NCBI GenBank assembly: GCA_002005505.1
Contig: KV908579.1
Location: forward strand, 132,501 to 145,000
DNA: 12,500 nt
Direction: 5' to 3'
Source of the DNA: Botryococcus braunii
Taxonomy: Eukaryota > Chlorophyta > Trebouxiophyceae
In this document: positions 1 to 9,459 of the stretch, piece after piece
Numbering within the stretch: the stretch's first letter is position 1
Layout of the letters: each line of letters opens with the position of its first letter
Program-made: the position numbers and the translations under genes
The notes under the pieces: model-generated
Told to the model about the DNA's origin: nothing
Databases searched by the model: none
The model's input: the letters and a program-made list of their open reading frames with translations, nothing else

Positions 1-262
1 GAGGGGTCTGGCTGGGACAGGCTTCATGTCTCCGGAGTTGGAACAGAAGGTGAGGGAGGAGGCGCAGAAGCTGCTCCCCGCGGTACAGGAGGCAGTGTGC
101 AGGGCCACGTGCGCGGGAGCTGTACCGCTGCAGGACGCGCCAGTCCTGGGGGGCCCCCTCGAGCAGCAGATGTTGCCTCCGAGCCTGCCCGGTCTCTCGG
201 CACCCGCCGCAGACGTCGTAAGCGGTCCCGCACGCCCTGTTCCCAGGTTTGCTCCCTTGTGA
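1..262 (+). CDS. possible coding segment, partial, unidentified
   Basis: The frame is open from the left edge of the window to a stop at about 260-262. It begins with a charged, helix-like stretch (SPELEQKVREEAQKLLPAVQ from the Met at 26) and then becomes Pro/Ala-rich. Third positions are rich in G and C, like the OS-9 exons downstream. A donor-like GTGAGG follows GAACAGAAG at position 50, so the true exon may be only 1-49 and the rest intron. The sequence could be an upstream exon of the OS-9 gene, the end of another gene, or chance. I recognise no domain, and I do not see the Tyr-x-Cys-x-Leu-Pro segment that normally precedes an MRH domain. Confidence is low. Confidence 0.2.
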   Translation, partial: RGLAGTGFMSPELEQKVREEAQKLLPAVQEAVCRATCAGAVPLQDAPVLGGPLEQQMLPPSLPGLSAPAADVVSGPARPVPRFAPL

Positions 263-435
263 GAGACCATCCGTAACTTGGTTTTGTTTCTCTGTGGCCT
301 CACCCCCCCCCCTCTCCCCTTGGTCCGCTCGGGGGAAGGGCCGCCTGCTGTAGTGCTGTTGATTGTGGAGGGAAGGAGAATCACAGGGCAACAGCAGCGG
401 CAGCCAAAAATAAGCAACGGGCGCTCGCGGGAATG

Positions 436-443
436 CACACACA

Positions 444-499
<56 letters not shown>

Positions 500-542
500 C
501 AGACACACACCACACACCACACACACACACAAACACAGACAA

Positions 543-599
<57 letters not shown>
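436..599. repeat. compound imperfect (CA)n microsatellite
   Basis: About 160 bp of CA dinucleotides, interrupted by ACATGTACAG near 495 and by short AAACACA, CACCACAC and CAGACA variants. It lies between the possible coding segment at the left edge and the first MRH exon, so it is probably intronic. The His/Thr-rich and Cys/Val-rich open frames across it come from the repeat and are not genes. A purine-rich G/A tract (about 600-670) follows directly. Confidence 0.95.
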
Positions 600-602
<3 letters not shown>

Positions 603-771
603 GTGGGGGAGGGGAAGACAGAAAGAAGAGAGTTGGGGGGGAAGAGAGAAGGGGGGGTGAGGGGGAAGGACTTTCAACATGAGTTCGTGATAACAGGGCA
701 TGGCGGGAGGGGTTTAAAAACCGGCGCGCCACTCAATCCCAGAAGCAATGATTTGGGGTTGATGGGGCCAG

Positions 772-2129
772 GATGAAGTTGGATGAGGATGACGGCGAGG
801 AGAGGAAGGTGGTGGCAGTACCCCTGGAGAGGGATCACAAGGAGGGAACGCCTTCCAGCGTGATCAGGAGGGCGGAGCGGCTGCTGGCGTCCCGCATAGG
901 CGACAAGTGCTTCGTGCTGACGGCGGGCTGGTGGTCCTACGAGGTCTGCTTGCGGGACAGCATCAGGCAGTACCATCTGGAAGGCCACGCAACCCCCAGC
1001 ATCTATCACTCGCTGGGGAAGTTCAACCCTTCTGTGAGTGCCCCCGTTCTCCCTGTGTGGGAAGTGCAAGCGATCCCCAGCATCTATCATCGCTGGGGAA
1101 GTTTGACCCTTCTGTGAGTGCCCCCATTCTCCCAGGTGGGAAGGCCACGTGGCCCCCAGCATCTATCATTGGCTGGCATATTCAACCCGACTGTGCGTGC
1201 CCTCATCTTCCTGTGTCTGTGCAAAGTCTCACGTGGGGAAGTCACCTGGCAGGCTCTGAAACCCAACCACGGAGCTCGGTGGTCCTACCATCGTATTGCT
1301 TTCTTCCTTGTGTTTGCCTCCTGGAAGGTTTAATTATCTCTTTCACGTGATACCCCCAACGTGATATTTTGACCTATACCAAAAATTTTGAACTCAATGC
1401 TTTGGTCAATCATGCAGCAATCCGCTGCGCCTCCTCTTTGGAATAGTGAGGGATCTTACGATCGGGGTTACGGGAGTTAGGGTGGGGTTTGGTGGGCGTT
1501 GGGTTGGGGCGTTGGTCATCAGGGAGGGGAATTTTAGCTGCAGCCGGGCTGAGTGAGAGGGCTGTGCAGGCGTCTGCCTCCCACAGGAATTCTGGGGGTG
1601 AGGCAAGGGCGACGGAGCTGCCAGTGTTAGAACCCGAAGACCTGCTGCCGCATTTGGAGGGACAAACCCTGCCATACCTGCAGCAGATGTACACAGGAGG
1701 GGACGACTGTGACATGGACGAAGGTACCCGACTGGTAGCACGCACCACTGAGCTTCGGCTGGCATGTTCCAGCAACGATGAGGTAAGTGCCCCCCCCCCC
1801 CCCCCCCCAGGGGAGGCGGCCCCCAAACGCCAGAACGAGCCTGCTCTGCCTCGTAAAAAGAAGGAAAGATTTGCTACTGCTGCAAGGCATCTGCCATTGT
1901 TCGGGTTTCTCAGGGTTTGTGGGTTGGACGGGTCTGTTCGGATGGGATGCGTTCAAAGGGCAAGTCAGGGGTGTGCAACATGGAGCCCGAGAGTTTGAGG
2001 GAATTTGACAAGGGCTTGAGCAGAGATTACTAGAAAGGCGGAAAGGGTGAGGTGAAGAAGATATGGCTGTGCACTGCCTGGGACATTATTGTAATGATAC
2101 CGCTAGTATACACCCCCCTTAACACACAT

Positions 2130-2205
<76 letters not shown>

Positions 2206-2261
2206 ACGCAGATAAAGAGAGGAGGGGAGCAAGAGTGAGGGAGCTTGCATGGCCTTCGCAC

Positions 2262-2346
<85 letters not shown>

Positions 2347-3444
2347 GTAGGGGTGCACCGGATCCCAGGGTGGGGTCAGGAGTGTATTATAATAAGGGGT
2401 AGGTGAGAAGAAACACAAAAGTTTGGGGCAGAGGGTGAGTCCCAGGAAGGCATTGAAGCTTTCCTAGGCAGTAATCTCGTTATAAGAGAGTAACTTCGTC
2501 TATCATATCAGCGATTGTGATATTTACAAATGTCATGCTGGTGTAACAGGTCTTCCTTAAAGTGCGGGAGCCCTCAGAGTGCCGATATATATTGGTAATG
2601 CTTCATCCAGCATTGTGCGAGTTACCAGATTTCCAGAGTCAAGATAAGGCTGGGAAGACTGCAAACGTAGACAAGCGACCTCAACATGATGAATTGTAGT
2701 CTTTGCTCGTCGTACGGCATGTGACAGGCGCTTGAACAGTTGGTAGGATGTGAGACGGGTCCTGCTTAATCATGCTAGAGCTTCTTAGTGATTCCAATGC
2801 TATGGATGCATGTCAGGGCATGGCTACACAGGAAAAGGCACCACCAGAATGGATCGCTTTTTACGTATGGCTTGCTGATAAGGCTACAGACATGCGTGAG
2901 TGGAACAAGCATTAGTTATAATGGTAGATATCTACACTAAGAATTTGTTCTAAGTCTAGTAGCATCTTCATCGTGTAAAAGTTTGCATATTTGTTGGATG
3001 TAGAACAAGTTCCAATGGTTTGGCATCGTGGTGCTGCGGTCTTCCTTTGAGAGTTTACACTTCCTGTCAGCCCTTGCACATTTTATGCAAAGAAAGGCAT
3101 TCCATTACCGCATGCTAAAAGTCCTAGGATTTCTTGAGACTTAATTGCACTGAATCCTCACTGAACAAATGTATATATGCCCACGTGGCTTGACCTGAAA
3201 CCTTTTCACAAACTTTTACTTCCTGACTTAGGTCCAAACCGTGAAGGAAGGACAAACCAAATGCACCTATGAAACCCCGTACTGTAATAGTCCTCCAATC
3301 GAACTGCACTTAGACGCACGAAGTTGGCAATGTGCCAGAAAGTCAGAATATAATACGTGCTGCGTAGGCCATAGCGTGGCACTTAGCTCCAAGCCTTTGG
3401 TTGACCTGGCGGCCAAGCAAGCACCTGCACTGTTCAGGGCATGA
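772..3444 (+). CDS. OS-9/Yos9-like ER lectin with MRH domain (spliced, N-terminus missing)
   Basis: OS-9/Yos9 proteins are ER-luminal lectins that recognise trimmed mannose glycans on misfolded glycoproteins and pass them to the Hrd1 ubiquitin ligase for ER-associated degradation. Model: exons 772-1033, 1570-1782 and 3232-3444, joined in phase, with the stop TGA at 3442-3444. Counting from the Met at 773, the MRH domain begins at about residue 46 with KCFVLTAGWWSYEVC (W53, W54) and IRQYHLE (Q66). It continues with YLQQMYTGGDDCDMD and RLVARTTELRLAC (Arg141 or Arg145). It ends with VQTVKEGQTKCTY, supplying Glu164 and Tyr171. These are the known mannose-contact positions of the family. Oddities: the C.Y...TP..C end is about four residues short, and there is no ER-retention tail. 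The signal peptide and N-terminal exons are not found. Exon 1 starts at an AG at 770-771. Exons 1 and 2 are well supported. Exon 3 rests on motif, phase and a strong acceptor. Confidence 0.6.
980..1218 (+). repeat. three diverged tandem copies of an approximately 80-bp unit spanning an exon end and splice donor
   Basis: Copies begin near 980, 1061 and 1140. All share CCCCCAGCATCTATCA or a close variant, then a GCTGG-type segment and a (T/C)TCTGTGAGTGCCC-type segment. Copy 1 contains the 3' end of the first MRH exon (residues from about Gly71) and its donor GTGAGT at 1034. Copy 2 repeats the donor exactly at 1114. Copy 3 has a weakened GTGCGT at 1193. The spacing is 80 then 79 bp, so each copy changes reading phase. 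Copies 2 and 3 are most likely intronic. Confidence 0.85.
1790..1808. repeat. C19 homopolymer just inside the splice donor
   Basis: Nineteen C residues begin six bases after the GT of the donor GTAAGT at 1783, and the run ends in AG at 1809-1810. It could act as a pyrimidine tract, but the resulting intron would be only 28 nt. Read through in frame, it gives a short polyproline run. Homopolymers of this length are unstable and prone to miscalling. Confidence 0.9.
1811..2130 (+). other. intron in the preferred model; possible alternative last exon
   Basis: In the preferred model this is part of the 1,449-nt intron between 1782 and 3232. An alternative exists: the acceptor GGGTTTCTCAG ending at about 1911 would open a phase-0 exon containing NMEPESLREFDKGLSRDY and stopping at TAG 2031-2033. 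A TGTAA, the green-algal polyadenylation signal, lies at 2090-2094. That alternative lacks the MRH Glu and Cys-x-Tyr, so I rank it second. It could represent a shorter isoform. Confidence 0.3.
2131..2203. repeat. (CA)n microsatellite, left arm of a CA/TG inverted pair
   Basis: About 36 uninterrupted CA units. Sixty-one bases further on lies an uninterrupted (TG)n array, so the two are reverse complements in cis. In the preferred model both are in the second OS-9 intron. Confidence 0.97.
2265..2343. repeat. (TG)n microsatellite, right arm of a CA/TG inverted pair
   Basis: About 39 uninterrupted TG units, complementary to the (CA)n array at 2131-2203. The spacer at 2204-2264 is a purine-rich, non-repetitive sequence. 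Confidence 0.97.
2344..3231. other. no independent gene seen; probable OS-9 intron remainder
   Basis: This moderately A+T-rich stretch has no long open frame, recognisable domain, tRNA-like T-arm or clear repeat. It ends in a strong acceptor, a pyrimidine-rich tract (ACTTTTACTTCCTGACTTAG, 3212-3231), which begins the proposed last OS-9 exon. The G+C-rich character of the gene's 5' part is lost here. Confidence 0.5.
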
Positions 3445-4994
3445 TGGCCAAGTCCCATGTGCTAATATTTTGGACCAACCCTGGCACCCGTATCCATTCT
3501 TCCTGTGTCAACAAAATCAAACTTGAAAGAAAAATTGGGCTCTGTCTGTACATGTGCGGTGCACCACTTCACAGCACACTTTAGCTAGGGGCCGTCAAAC
3601 AGGAGCCTAGCTGGGGGGCATCAAACAGGCTCTGCGGCCATGTCCTTACGTTTGAGGCATTATGGGAGATTCTGCTGCAGGATGAACACAACATGTTCAT
3701 GACGACTCTCTCCTGGTAAGGACTTTTGCAATGCTTCTTTGATCCATTTATGCCTGTACTGTTCGGAGCGACAGATACTTTCCAGCTAAATGCTTGAGGA
3801 AACAATGTATCTGGTGATCACTCATGAGTCTCTTGGGCTGCTCTCGTTTAAGAGTGCATGCGACATTGCAGGCCCGTTTAGCCACAAATAGTTGAACGGG
3901 TCTACGTGATTCGAGATTGCACAGACAGTGAGTAGCAATTAAGACATTCGTATTGCTTTCCACTGAGTCTGCACACTACTAGTAATACATTTCTCACTTA
4001 AAATGATCACGACCACCTGGAACACATCTTACATTTGTACAACCTGCGCTTGTGCGACTTAGAGAGTATGAGAATGTTTAGGATTGGTGTCACCAAGCAC
4101 TAGCATGTGCATTTGCAGTGACTTCGTGGCTGACAAATGATATTGAAGATCCCCAGCGCATGCCCGTAGGGCCTTTGAATTTTGCACAAGTGGGCAATCT
4201 TGGGTCTGCCCGGTATTTAGCCTTTCCTGGTGCAAATTACACACCTCTCACCTGCATAATTGACGTCAGGTCGACCTGCAAAATCTCATATATGAAGGTG
4301 CTTACAGCTTGGTGCGGATATACATGTGTTAATCTACCAAAGCATAGTGAACATCTGCGGCCCGCTCCCGACATTTGGCACTATCAGTATTCCATTGCCA
4401 TCAGAAGACCATCGTAAGACGCGTCATTTATACCAGGCGCTTCTTTTCCCGCTTCAGCATATGCCTGAGGATTCTCCAAAAGCCCTGCTGCTGTTGGTGC
4501 CTGAGCCTGCGAGGCAAATTGTCACATGAATGCACCACGTCAATAACCATGCTGAACAGACCCTCAGCTGTCAAGCATAGCATATCTGAAAGACGTGTCT
4601 ACATCACAAGTTTTCTCAAGGTGTAGCTGGCAACATTCTGCATACCAGCCTGAATCATGGAAAAATGTTTTTCAGCAGGAAAATGCATGTGTCAGCCTGA
4701 GGTAGACAGTGTCCATATGGCACTCAAGTGAGAGCCCATCGGCACTTTCATGCATTTTAGACAAAGATCTAAATATATATTATACTAGTCGTGAAGTATT
4801 AAGGAATCATGTGTCAGGCAAAAACTGGGTCTCCACACGCACATCTTAGCAGGATTACCCAACATAAAATCTGCATGACTCAGGAGGATCACCCAACATC
4901 AATAGTAGGAACGGTAACTTCTTGGTTCTCTTACATTAAGCTACATCTTCTGACCACAGTCCTTATGGAATCCCTCCATTAGGATTGAAGAACA

Positions 4995-4996
<2 letters not shown>
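3445..4996. other. intergenic region between convergent genes, no gene recognised
   Basis: It lies between the proposed stop of the OS-9 gene and the 3' end of the oppositely oriented expansin gene. The open frames here are short, overlap on both strands and have no family features. I see no tRNA, rRNA or obvious structured RNA. The sequence ends in an A31 tract, so part of it could be an old retrocopy, but no parent is recognisable. Confidence 0.5.

Positions 4997-5027
<31 letters not shown>
4997..5027 (+). repeat. A31 homopolymer tract
   Basis: Thirty-one A residues follow AAGAACACT and precede CACACAGTG. The orientation fits the tail of a + strand retroposed transcript, but I found no convincing target-site duplication and no element body. 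Plain slippage expansion is equally possible. Confidence 0.95.
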
Positions 5028-5028
<1 letters not shown>

Positions 5029-5246
5029 ACACAGTGTGGCTTCCGTTGTGAGACACAACAATGCACATCTTAGTTGTAACCATGTGCGCAAGCAGTGCTA
5101 TAAGGGGCGTGGCATGTGCCTCCCTACTTGCCCACATGATCAGTGCGTGTGAACACTACAGTGCACCTTTTGATGTACGTTTAAACAAATTTGAAGTGTG
5201 GCATATGCCATCAGACCGCCACAACCTGAGTACAGCTTAGTTTAAA

Positions 5247-5250
<4 letters not shown>

Positions 5251-5331
<81 letters not shown>
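5251..5331. repeat. (AC)n microsatellite, about 40 units
   Basis: An uninterrupted AC array begins 50 bp beyond the expansin stop codon (downstream on the - strand). If the 3' UTR reaches this far, the transcript would carry it as (GU)n. Confidence 0.97.
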
Positions 5332-5332
<1 letters not shown>

Positions 5333-5380
5333 GGGTGCTTTGCACTGATCAACACGTCATGACTGAGCTGAGTCGAGCAT

Positions 5381-8300
5381 TCAGAGTGTACCTACCTGCT
5401 CAGCACGTGCTGTCGGCAAGTCATATGGTGGAAATTGAACCTTCCCCGTGTTTCCACCGTCTTCCAGTGAATCTGCAATCGGTCATCACATGTAACACTG
5501 TATCTATTTGAAGAAGAAAAATATAGGATCACCCACCACACATGCAAAGGAAGTTGTGGGCTCCAAGTAAACAGCAAAGGATGGATAAAACCTCGCAAAT
5601 AGATACTTTCTGGACCATTGCTTCTAGCCAGGACAGAAGATTTCATATCTAGGAAAGAACTTGACAGCAACAATGTCTCGTAGTTCATGCACAGACAGAA
5701 GGAATGTGTGGCCGCTTAGTTCGAGTAATTTATGTAGGTGCCTCAAATCCAGTATCTTTTGCCTGCTGGTTCTCAAAGGGGACTCACCTTCCACTACATC
5801 TCCGAGTACAGAGGATATCCGAAGCTTTAAAGGGTACTCAAAAGGTCCATTATATATACCCCAGGTGTTGTCTGAAAGTCGTCGGATGGGTACGTAGGTT
5901 CCAGTGCTGTTATCATAGATATCCACTGAGCTGATTGGGACCCTGGGCAGGTGCAGTCTAAGATTAGGTGCTGGTAAATATGACAATTTGCCAAGAGAGT
6001 TTATTCTACAGATATGGGTCAGAGAGACCAGTACCTCAAAGGATGTGGTCTTTCTATCGAAATATACTCATACATCTCTGCATGTACCTTGCTCATGAAT
6101 CAAGGGTGCCGGTCAATAACACCATGCGTGACTCTAGTACATGTTAGCTGTGCCATGTCAGTTCAAGTAGCAGAGTCTTTGATAGCCATAAGAAAACTTG
6201 CATGTGGGTCAACAATCCAGCAAATTCCCTTTAAGCAATGAGATCAAATTACTGCCTTGGTGTCTTTATTAAGAAAAAGGAATAAGGGCACATTGTATCT
6301 CTTATGTATTCAGCTGGAAGGCGCTTGGCATAGATCCATAAGCTCAATCTAGTTTCTAAATAGCCGGAAAAAACATGCTAAGCATAATGCGAGCTGCATA
6401 CCTTGTATTGGAGATGACGAACCTCAAGTAGTATTCATTCTGGTCCACAACAGTATATTGGAATGGGGTTTCTCCAACATTGCAAGGGACTGAGTACCAC
6501 TCCACTAGCCAACGCCCATCCCCCTTCAAGTCTTGATCAATGTCTCCATAGCGACATTCTGAGCACCTGCAGAAGCATGGGCCATTTAAGATATACTGGC
6601 ATTCTCGTGCTATTACCTTTGCAAAAGGAACAGCTCGTGCAGTTTCAAAGTGTAAGCCAACAATATGTAGAGGCGTTTCACATAGCAGAAACAAAATAGG
6701 ACACCGTGTCATTGAAGAGCAGTGGATGACGATTCAACGGTATAGCATCCCTTAACACAAGAATCATATGGTGCATCCGGGCCATCCGATATATGTGCAA
6801 GCTCTGCATTTGTGATGCGGACTCTTACCGATTGTCAACGAGCCCCATTTTCCAGTCAGAAGTTATTGGTGTTGTTCCACAACGTTCTTCTCCGGGGATG
6901 GAGGATTTGCATCTTGGAGAATCTCCAAGCCCCCTATACATAATACATAGGCCACATGCACCTGCAACAGTAACAAAATCTCTGCCTCGTCCACTCTTAC
7001 TAAATCTCCTGAAAGTCATTTTATCGTCTGTCCGAGACTGCTGGGTTCAAAACGTGTGTATTGTAAGCTACTTGGTTCAACCATGATCCCACCGGCACCA
7101 CCACCCTTGTACCTTTCAGATGATTGTAAGACGTATCTTTACAAATTAGGACTGTCCCAATCAATTTTTAAAATATTGTACATACAAGTCAAATTTCAGG
7201 AAGGGGATCCTCCCTACTCTGACATGCATGGTCATTTGAGCGTCTCAATTAAACAGCGCTCCAGTCCAAGCATTCGAATCGCAATTCCCTTGCAATTTAT
7301 TTCTGTTTTACTATCATTTTCACTGCATTCAGTACAGCATTGCATTCTCTTCGAGCATGAGATCAGTGCCACAGGTCTGCATTCGCATTCAGCATCTACT
7401 TCAGAAAGAAGTGCAACTCAAACCCTTGTTTGACTGTTTACAAACCCAGTTCTACTGAGACATCATGATGTGAAACAAGGACTTCCCCAATTTCACTGGA
7501 TTTGGTGGCAAATGCGCTAAAGCCAGGTCCGTTGGCACGATTCATGTGTTACAAAGAAGGGAGAGAAGAATGAAGAACCGTTTTCTGCTGCGGAATTAGA
7601 AATAGTTTACAAGTGAAGGTGGATCTTAACATACGAACAAATCAGATTTGGCAACCACCAGACTTATTGTCTTTCGGACAACTAGTAAAAGCCTTGCAGC
7701 CATGTAGAGCATGCATGTACTTGACATTACCTGCATATTCCCACTGTTCATCGTTCATTGCTATGAAAGAAAAGACTCCTGTTGACCACGGCAACCCAAG
7801 TGTATTGGCTTTTGCCTCACCAAACGAACATTCTCCCAGATCATTCTGGCCGCTTTGCTGTCCATAGAAAGTTCCCTGCAGGTGTAACACTTAATAAGAA
7901 TCAATGAAACTTTTAGTGGCAGATTTATGCCGAAATGGCAGAATCAGTCAGCCTGTAGGTGGTCAGGACTCTTCAGTATTGTTTGCAGGGCATCGGTGTG
8001 TATCACTTAATAAGAATACAGGTCAACGTATTGTTTGTTAGGACACTTCAGTGTTCTTTGCTCGGCATCGGTGCTTTCAAGCAACCGATGGCTGGCAGTC
8101 CAACTCGTCCAAGGCTAGCTGAGATTCTTGACTCAGTAATCCATTTCTAATAGGAATTTAGTCTGCTATCGTACAACTTGGCAGCCTTCCCTTCAAAATA
8201 ATTGCTAATAATAATACAATGCAGGGTCCAGTTTCTCTTTCAGACCTGGCATGGGACTTGCAGATACAGCAGCATCAAGAAGCAGTGAATCCTATTGGCG

Positions 8301-8518
8301 CAATCCTTGGATTTTTACATTAGTTACACAAAGTCCATCTTCTTAGCAATCATCAGGATAGTATGTGCTCTAAAGGAGGCATTGCAGCAAAGACTTACAT
8401 CACCCATGTATGTGACTGCTGGGTTGCCAATGGCAGAGTATTGAATCTGACATTTGGCCCTCTGGAATATTAAGGTATAAAAGACGAAGGGCGTGATTCC
8501 AAGGAAATGTCTCCGCAT
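5381..8518 (-). CDS. secreted expansin-like protein, six exons, 269 aa
   Basis: Expansins loosen cellulose-hemicellulose contacts in cell walls without hydrolysis. Exons in transcript order: 8518-8399, 7875-7731, 6961-6829, 6566-6402, 5942-5788 and 5472-5381. All introns are GT-AG and the phases fit, giving 810 nt ending in TGA. Residues 1-22 form a signal peptide (MRRHFLGITPFVFYTLIF). The double-psi barrel domain spans about 37-162: GTFYG (41-45), ACGLC (90-94), GTTPI (117-121), LVDNRCSEC with Asp131, GDID with Asp143, and VEWYSVPC (154-161). The two Asp match the functional Asp pair of bacterial EXLX1. The C-terminal CBM63-like domain (about 165-254) has Tyr178-Tyr179 and Trp215, where EXLX1 has its Trp-Trp and Tyr binding platform. 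It ends GKVQFP. The start at 8518 is chosen for the signal peptide. An upstream in-frame ATG near 8620 would bury it. Base composition is far less G+C-rich than in the OS-9 exons. Confidence 0.88.
7886..8085. repeat. degenerate tandem repeats inside expansin intron 1
   Basis: A CTTCAGT(A/G)TT-type segment followed by GGCATCGGTG occurs from 7971 and again from 8046, a period of about 75 bp. CACTTAATAAGAAT also occurs twice, near 7886 and 8001. The repeats fill much of the 523-nt first intron (7876-8398). The + strand open frame over them shows the same 25-residue periodicity and is an artefact. Confidence 0.7.
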
Positions 8519-9368
8519 TTTTTGAAATTTGTAGCGGTCCTTGGACTCTGCCAAGGCACCTGTGTCAGACACTGCTGTCAAACACAAAGGCCATATAGTT
8601 TTCCCCTGAGTATCAAGCATCAACAAGATGGCCGGCTCTGGCTATGAATCCTGAACTTAGCACCCCCTTCCCCAAACATCGAAACCCATGACCACGAAGT
8701 TGTCTGTCAAAAGCATTGCAAGGTCGGTCATTGGTCCGCGACATCAGCCTAATAGCTAACGGTCTTGTTTGCTTGGACTTTGCAGAACATGTCAATTTTG
8801 AAAAGCAGCAGTCGGCGAGGAACAGCCAACGGCCGACAGTACTTACTTCCACCTCTCAAACGTGTGTTCGTCTGCAATTTAAGGGCATTGAGTAAAGTAT
8901 CAATAAGTAGACTAAGTTCCACATCACCTCGACTACCATATTGACAATACTACAACTACAACGCAACTACAACAACACTTGCAACTACATGACTTCACAG
9001 GTATTGTGGCGCACGTGTTTGAAACAACGCCTCAATGAAAGTTCAAGTGATACATAAGCTTCAATCAGTTCCAAAACGAGTCGTAAATTAACTTACCTAG
9101 GAACTACCCGTTTCACGACAGCGGCGGAAACAGTCCCTTTCCGAGAATCTTGCTTTTGAACTCAATTGCTTGGCGATGAGATTGAGGGAACCTGAAAGGG
9201 AATTTACGACGACGTTAATCAATTGGACACTGAATTCATATGGCCAAGGTTATGTTCTCGGGAGCAATACAAATCCGACGTTCTATGTTGCTGTATGAGC
9301 AGGCACACGTACAATTTTGAGCTAGAAATAGCAGTAGTACGGCTGTTCTGGACCAGTACCGAAAAGCC
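8519..9368 (-). promoter_or_regulatory. probable 5' region of the expansin gene, possibly with leader exons
   Basis: No coding exon is recognised here. On the - strand there are strong donor-like sequences, CCTAG followed by GTAAGTT (exon end 9097) and TGGAA followed by GTAAGTA (exon end 8847), and acceptor-like ATTGCAG (exon start 8871) and CTTTCAG near 9192. This suggests short leader exons. A small upstream frame starts at 8939 with a hydrophobic MVVEVMWNLVYLLILYS and stops within 27 codons. It is either an upstream ORF or noise. No TATA box could be assigned. Confidence 0.3.
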
Positions 9369-9459
9369 GAGTCCCGGTCCGGGACTCCAGGAACACCGCG
9401 CGAATTGTGACTCACAAGTTGTGATTCGAATCACATCACTGATTCAGGAGTCGAGACTC
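9369..9459. promoter_or_regulatory. dense cluster of small perfect palindromes
   Basis: Within 91 bp: GAGTCCCGG-T-CCGGGACTC (9369-9387), TTGTGA-C-TCACAA (9405-9417), overlapping TCACAA-G-TTGTGA (9412-9424), GTGATTCGAATCAC (9421-9434) and GAGTC-GA-GACTC (9448-9459). TGACTCA, the Gcn4/AP-1 bZIP core, sits at 9408-9414. The cluster overlaps the proposed OTU stop codon and lies about 0.9 kb upstream of the expansin start. The symmetry suggests dimeric protein binding, but no factor can be named. Confidence 0.4.

Noticed and set aside
278..701. Open frames rich in His/Thr on + and Cys/Val on - across the first CA array
   Set aside because: They are direct translations of (CA)n and (TG)n and carry no other protein signal.
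1783..1998. Uninterrupted continuation of the MRH exon frame past 1782
   Set aside because: It passes a strong GTAAGT donor and a polyproline run from the C19 tract, then ends without the required MRH Glu and Cys-x-Tyr.
2052..2418. Open frames across the facing CA and TG arrays
   Set aside because: Repeat translations only; their ends show no exon or domain features.
3445..4626. Several 60-100 codon frames on both strands in the convergent intergenic region
   Set aside because: They overlap one another, lack family features and have no splice-linked partners.
7056..7433. 125-codon + strand frame inside expansin intron 2
   Set aside because: Opposite strand, no recognisable domain, and ordinary A+T-rich intron sequence.
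8613..8852. Open - strand frame upstream of the expansin start as its N-terminus
   Set aside because: It has no ATG at its start (it begins with GTG) and is in another exon context. The ATG at 8518 gives a signal peptide directly.
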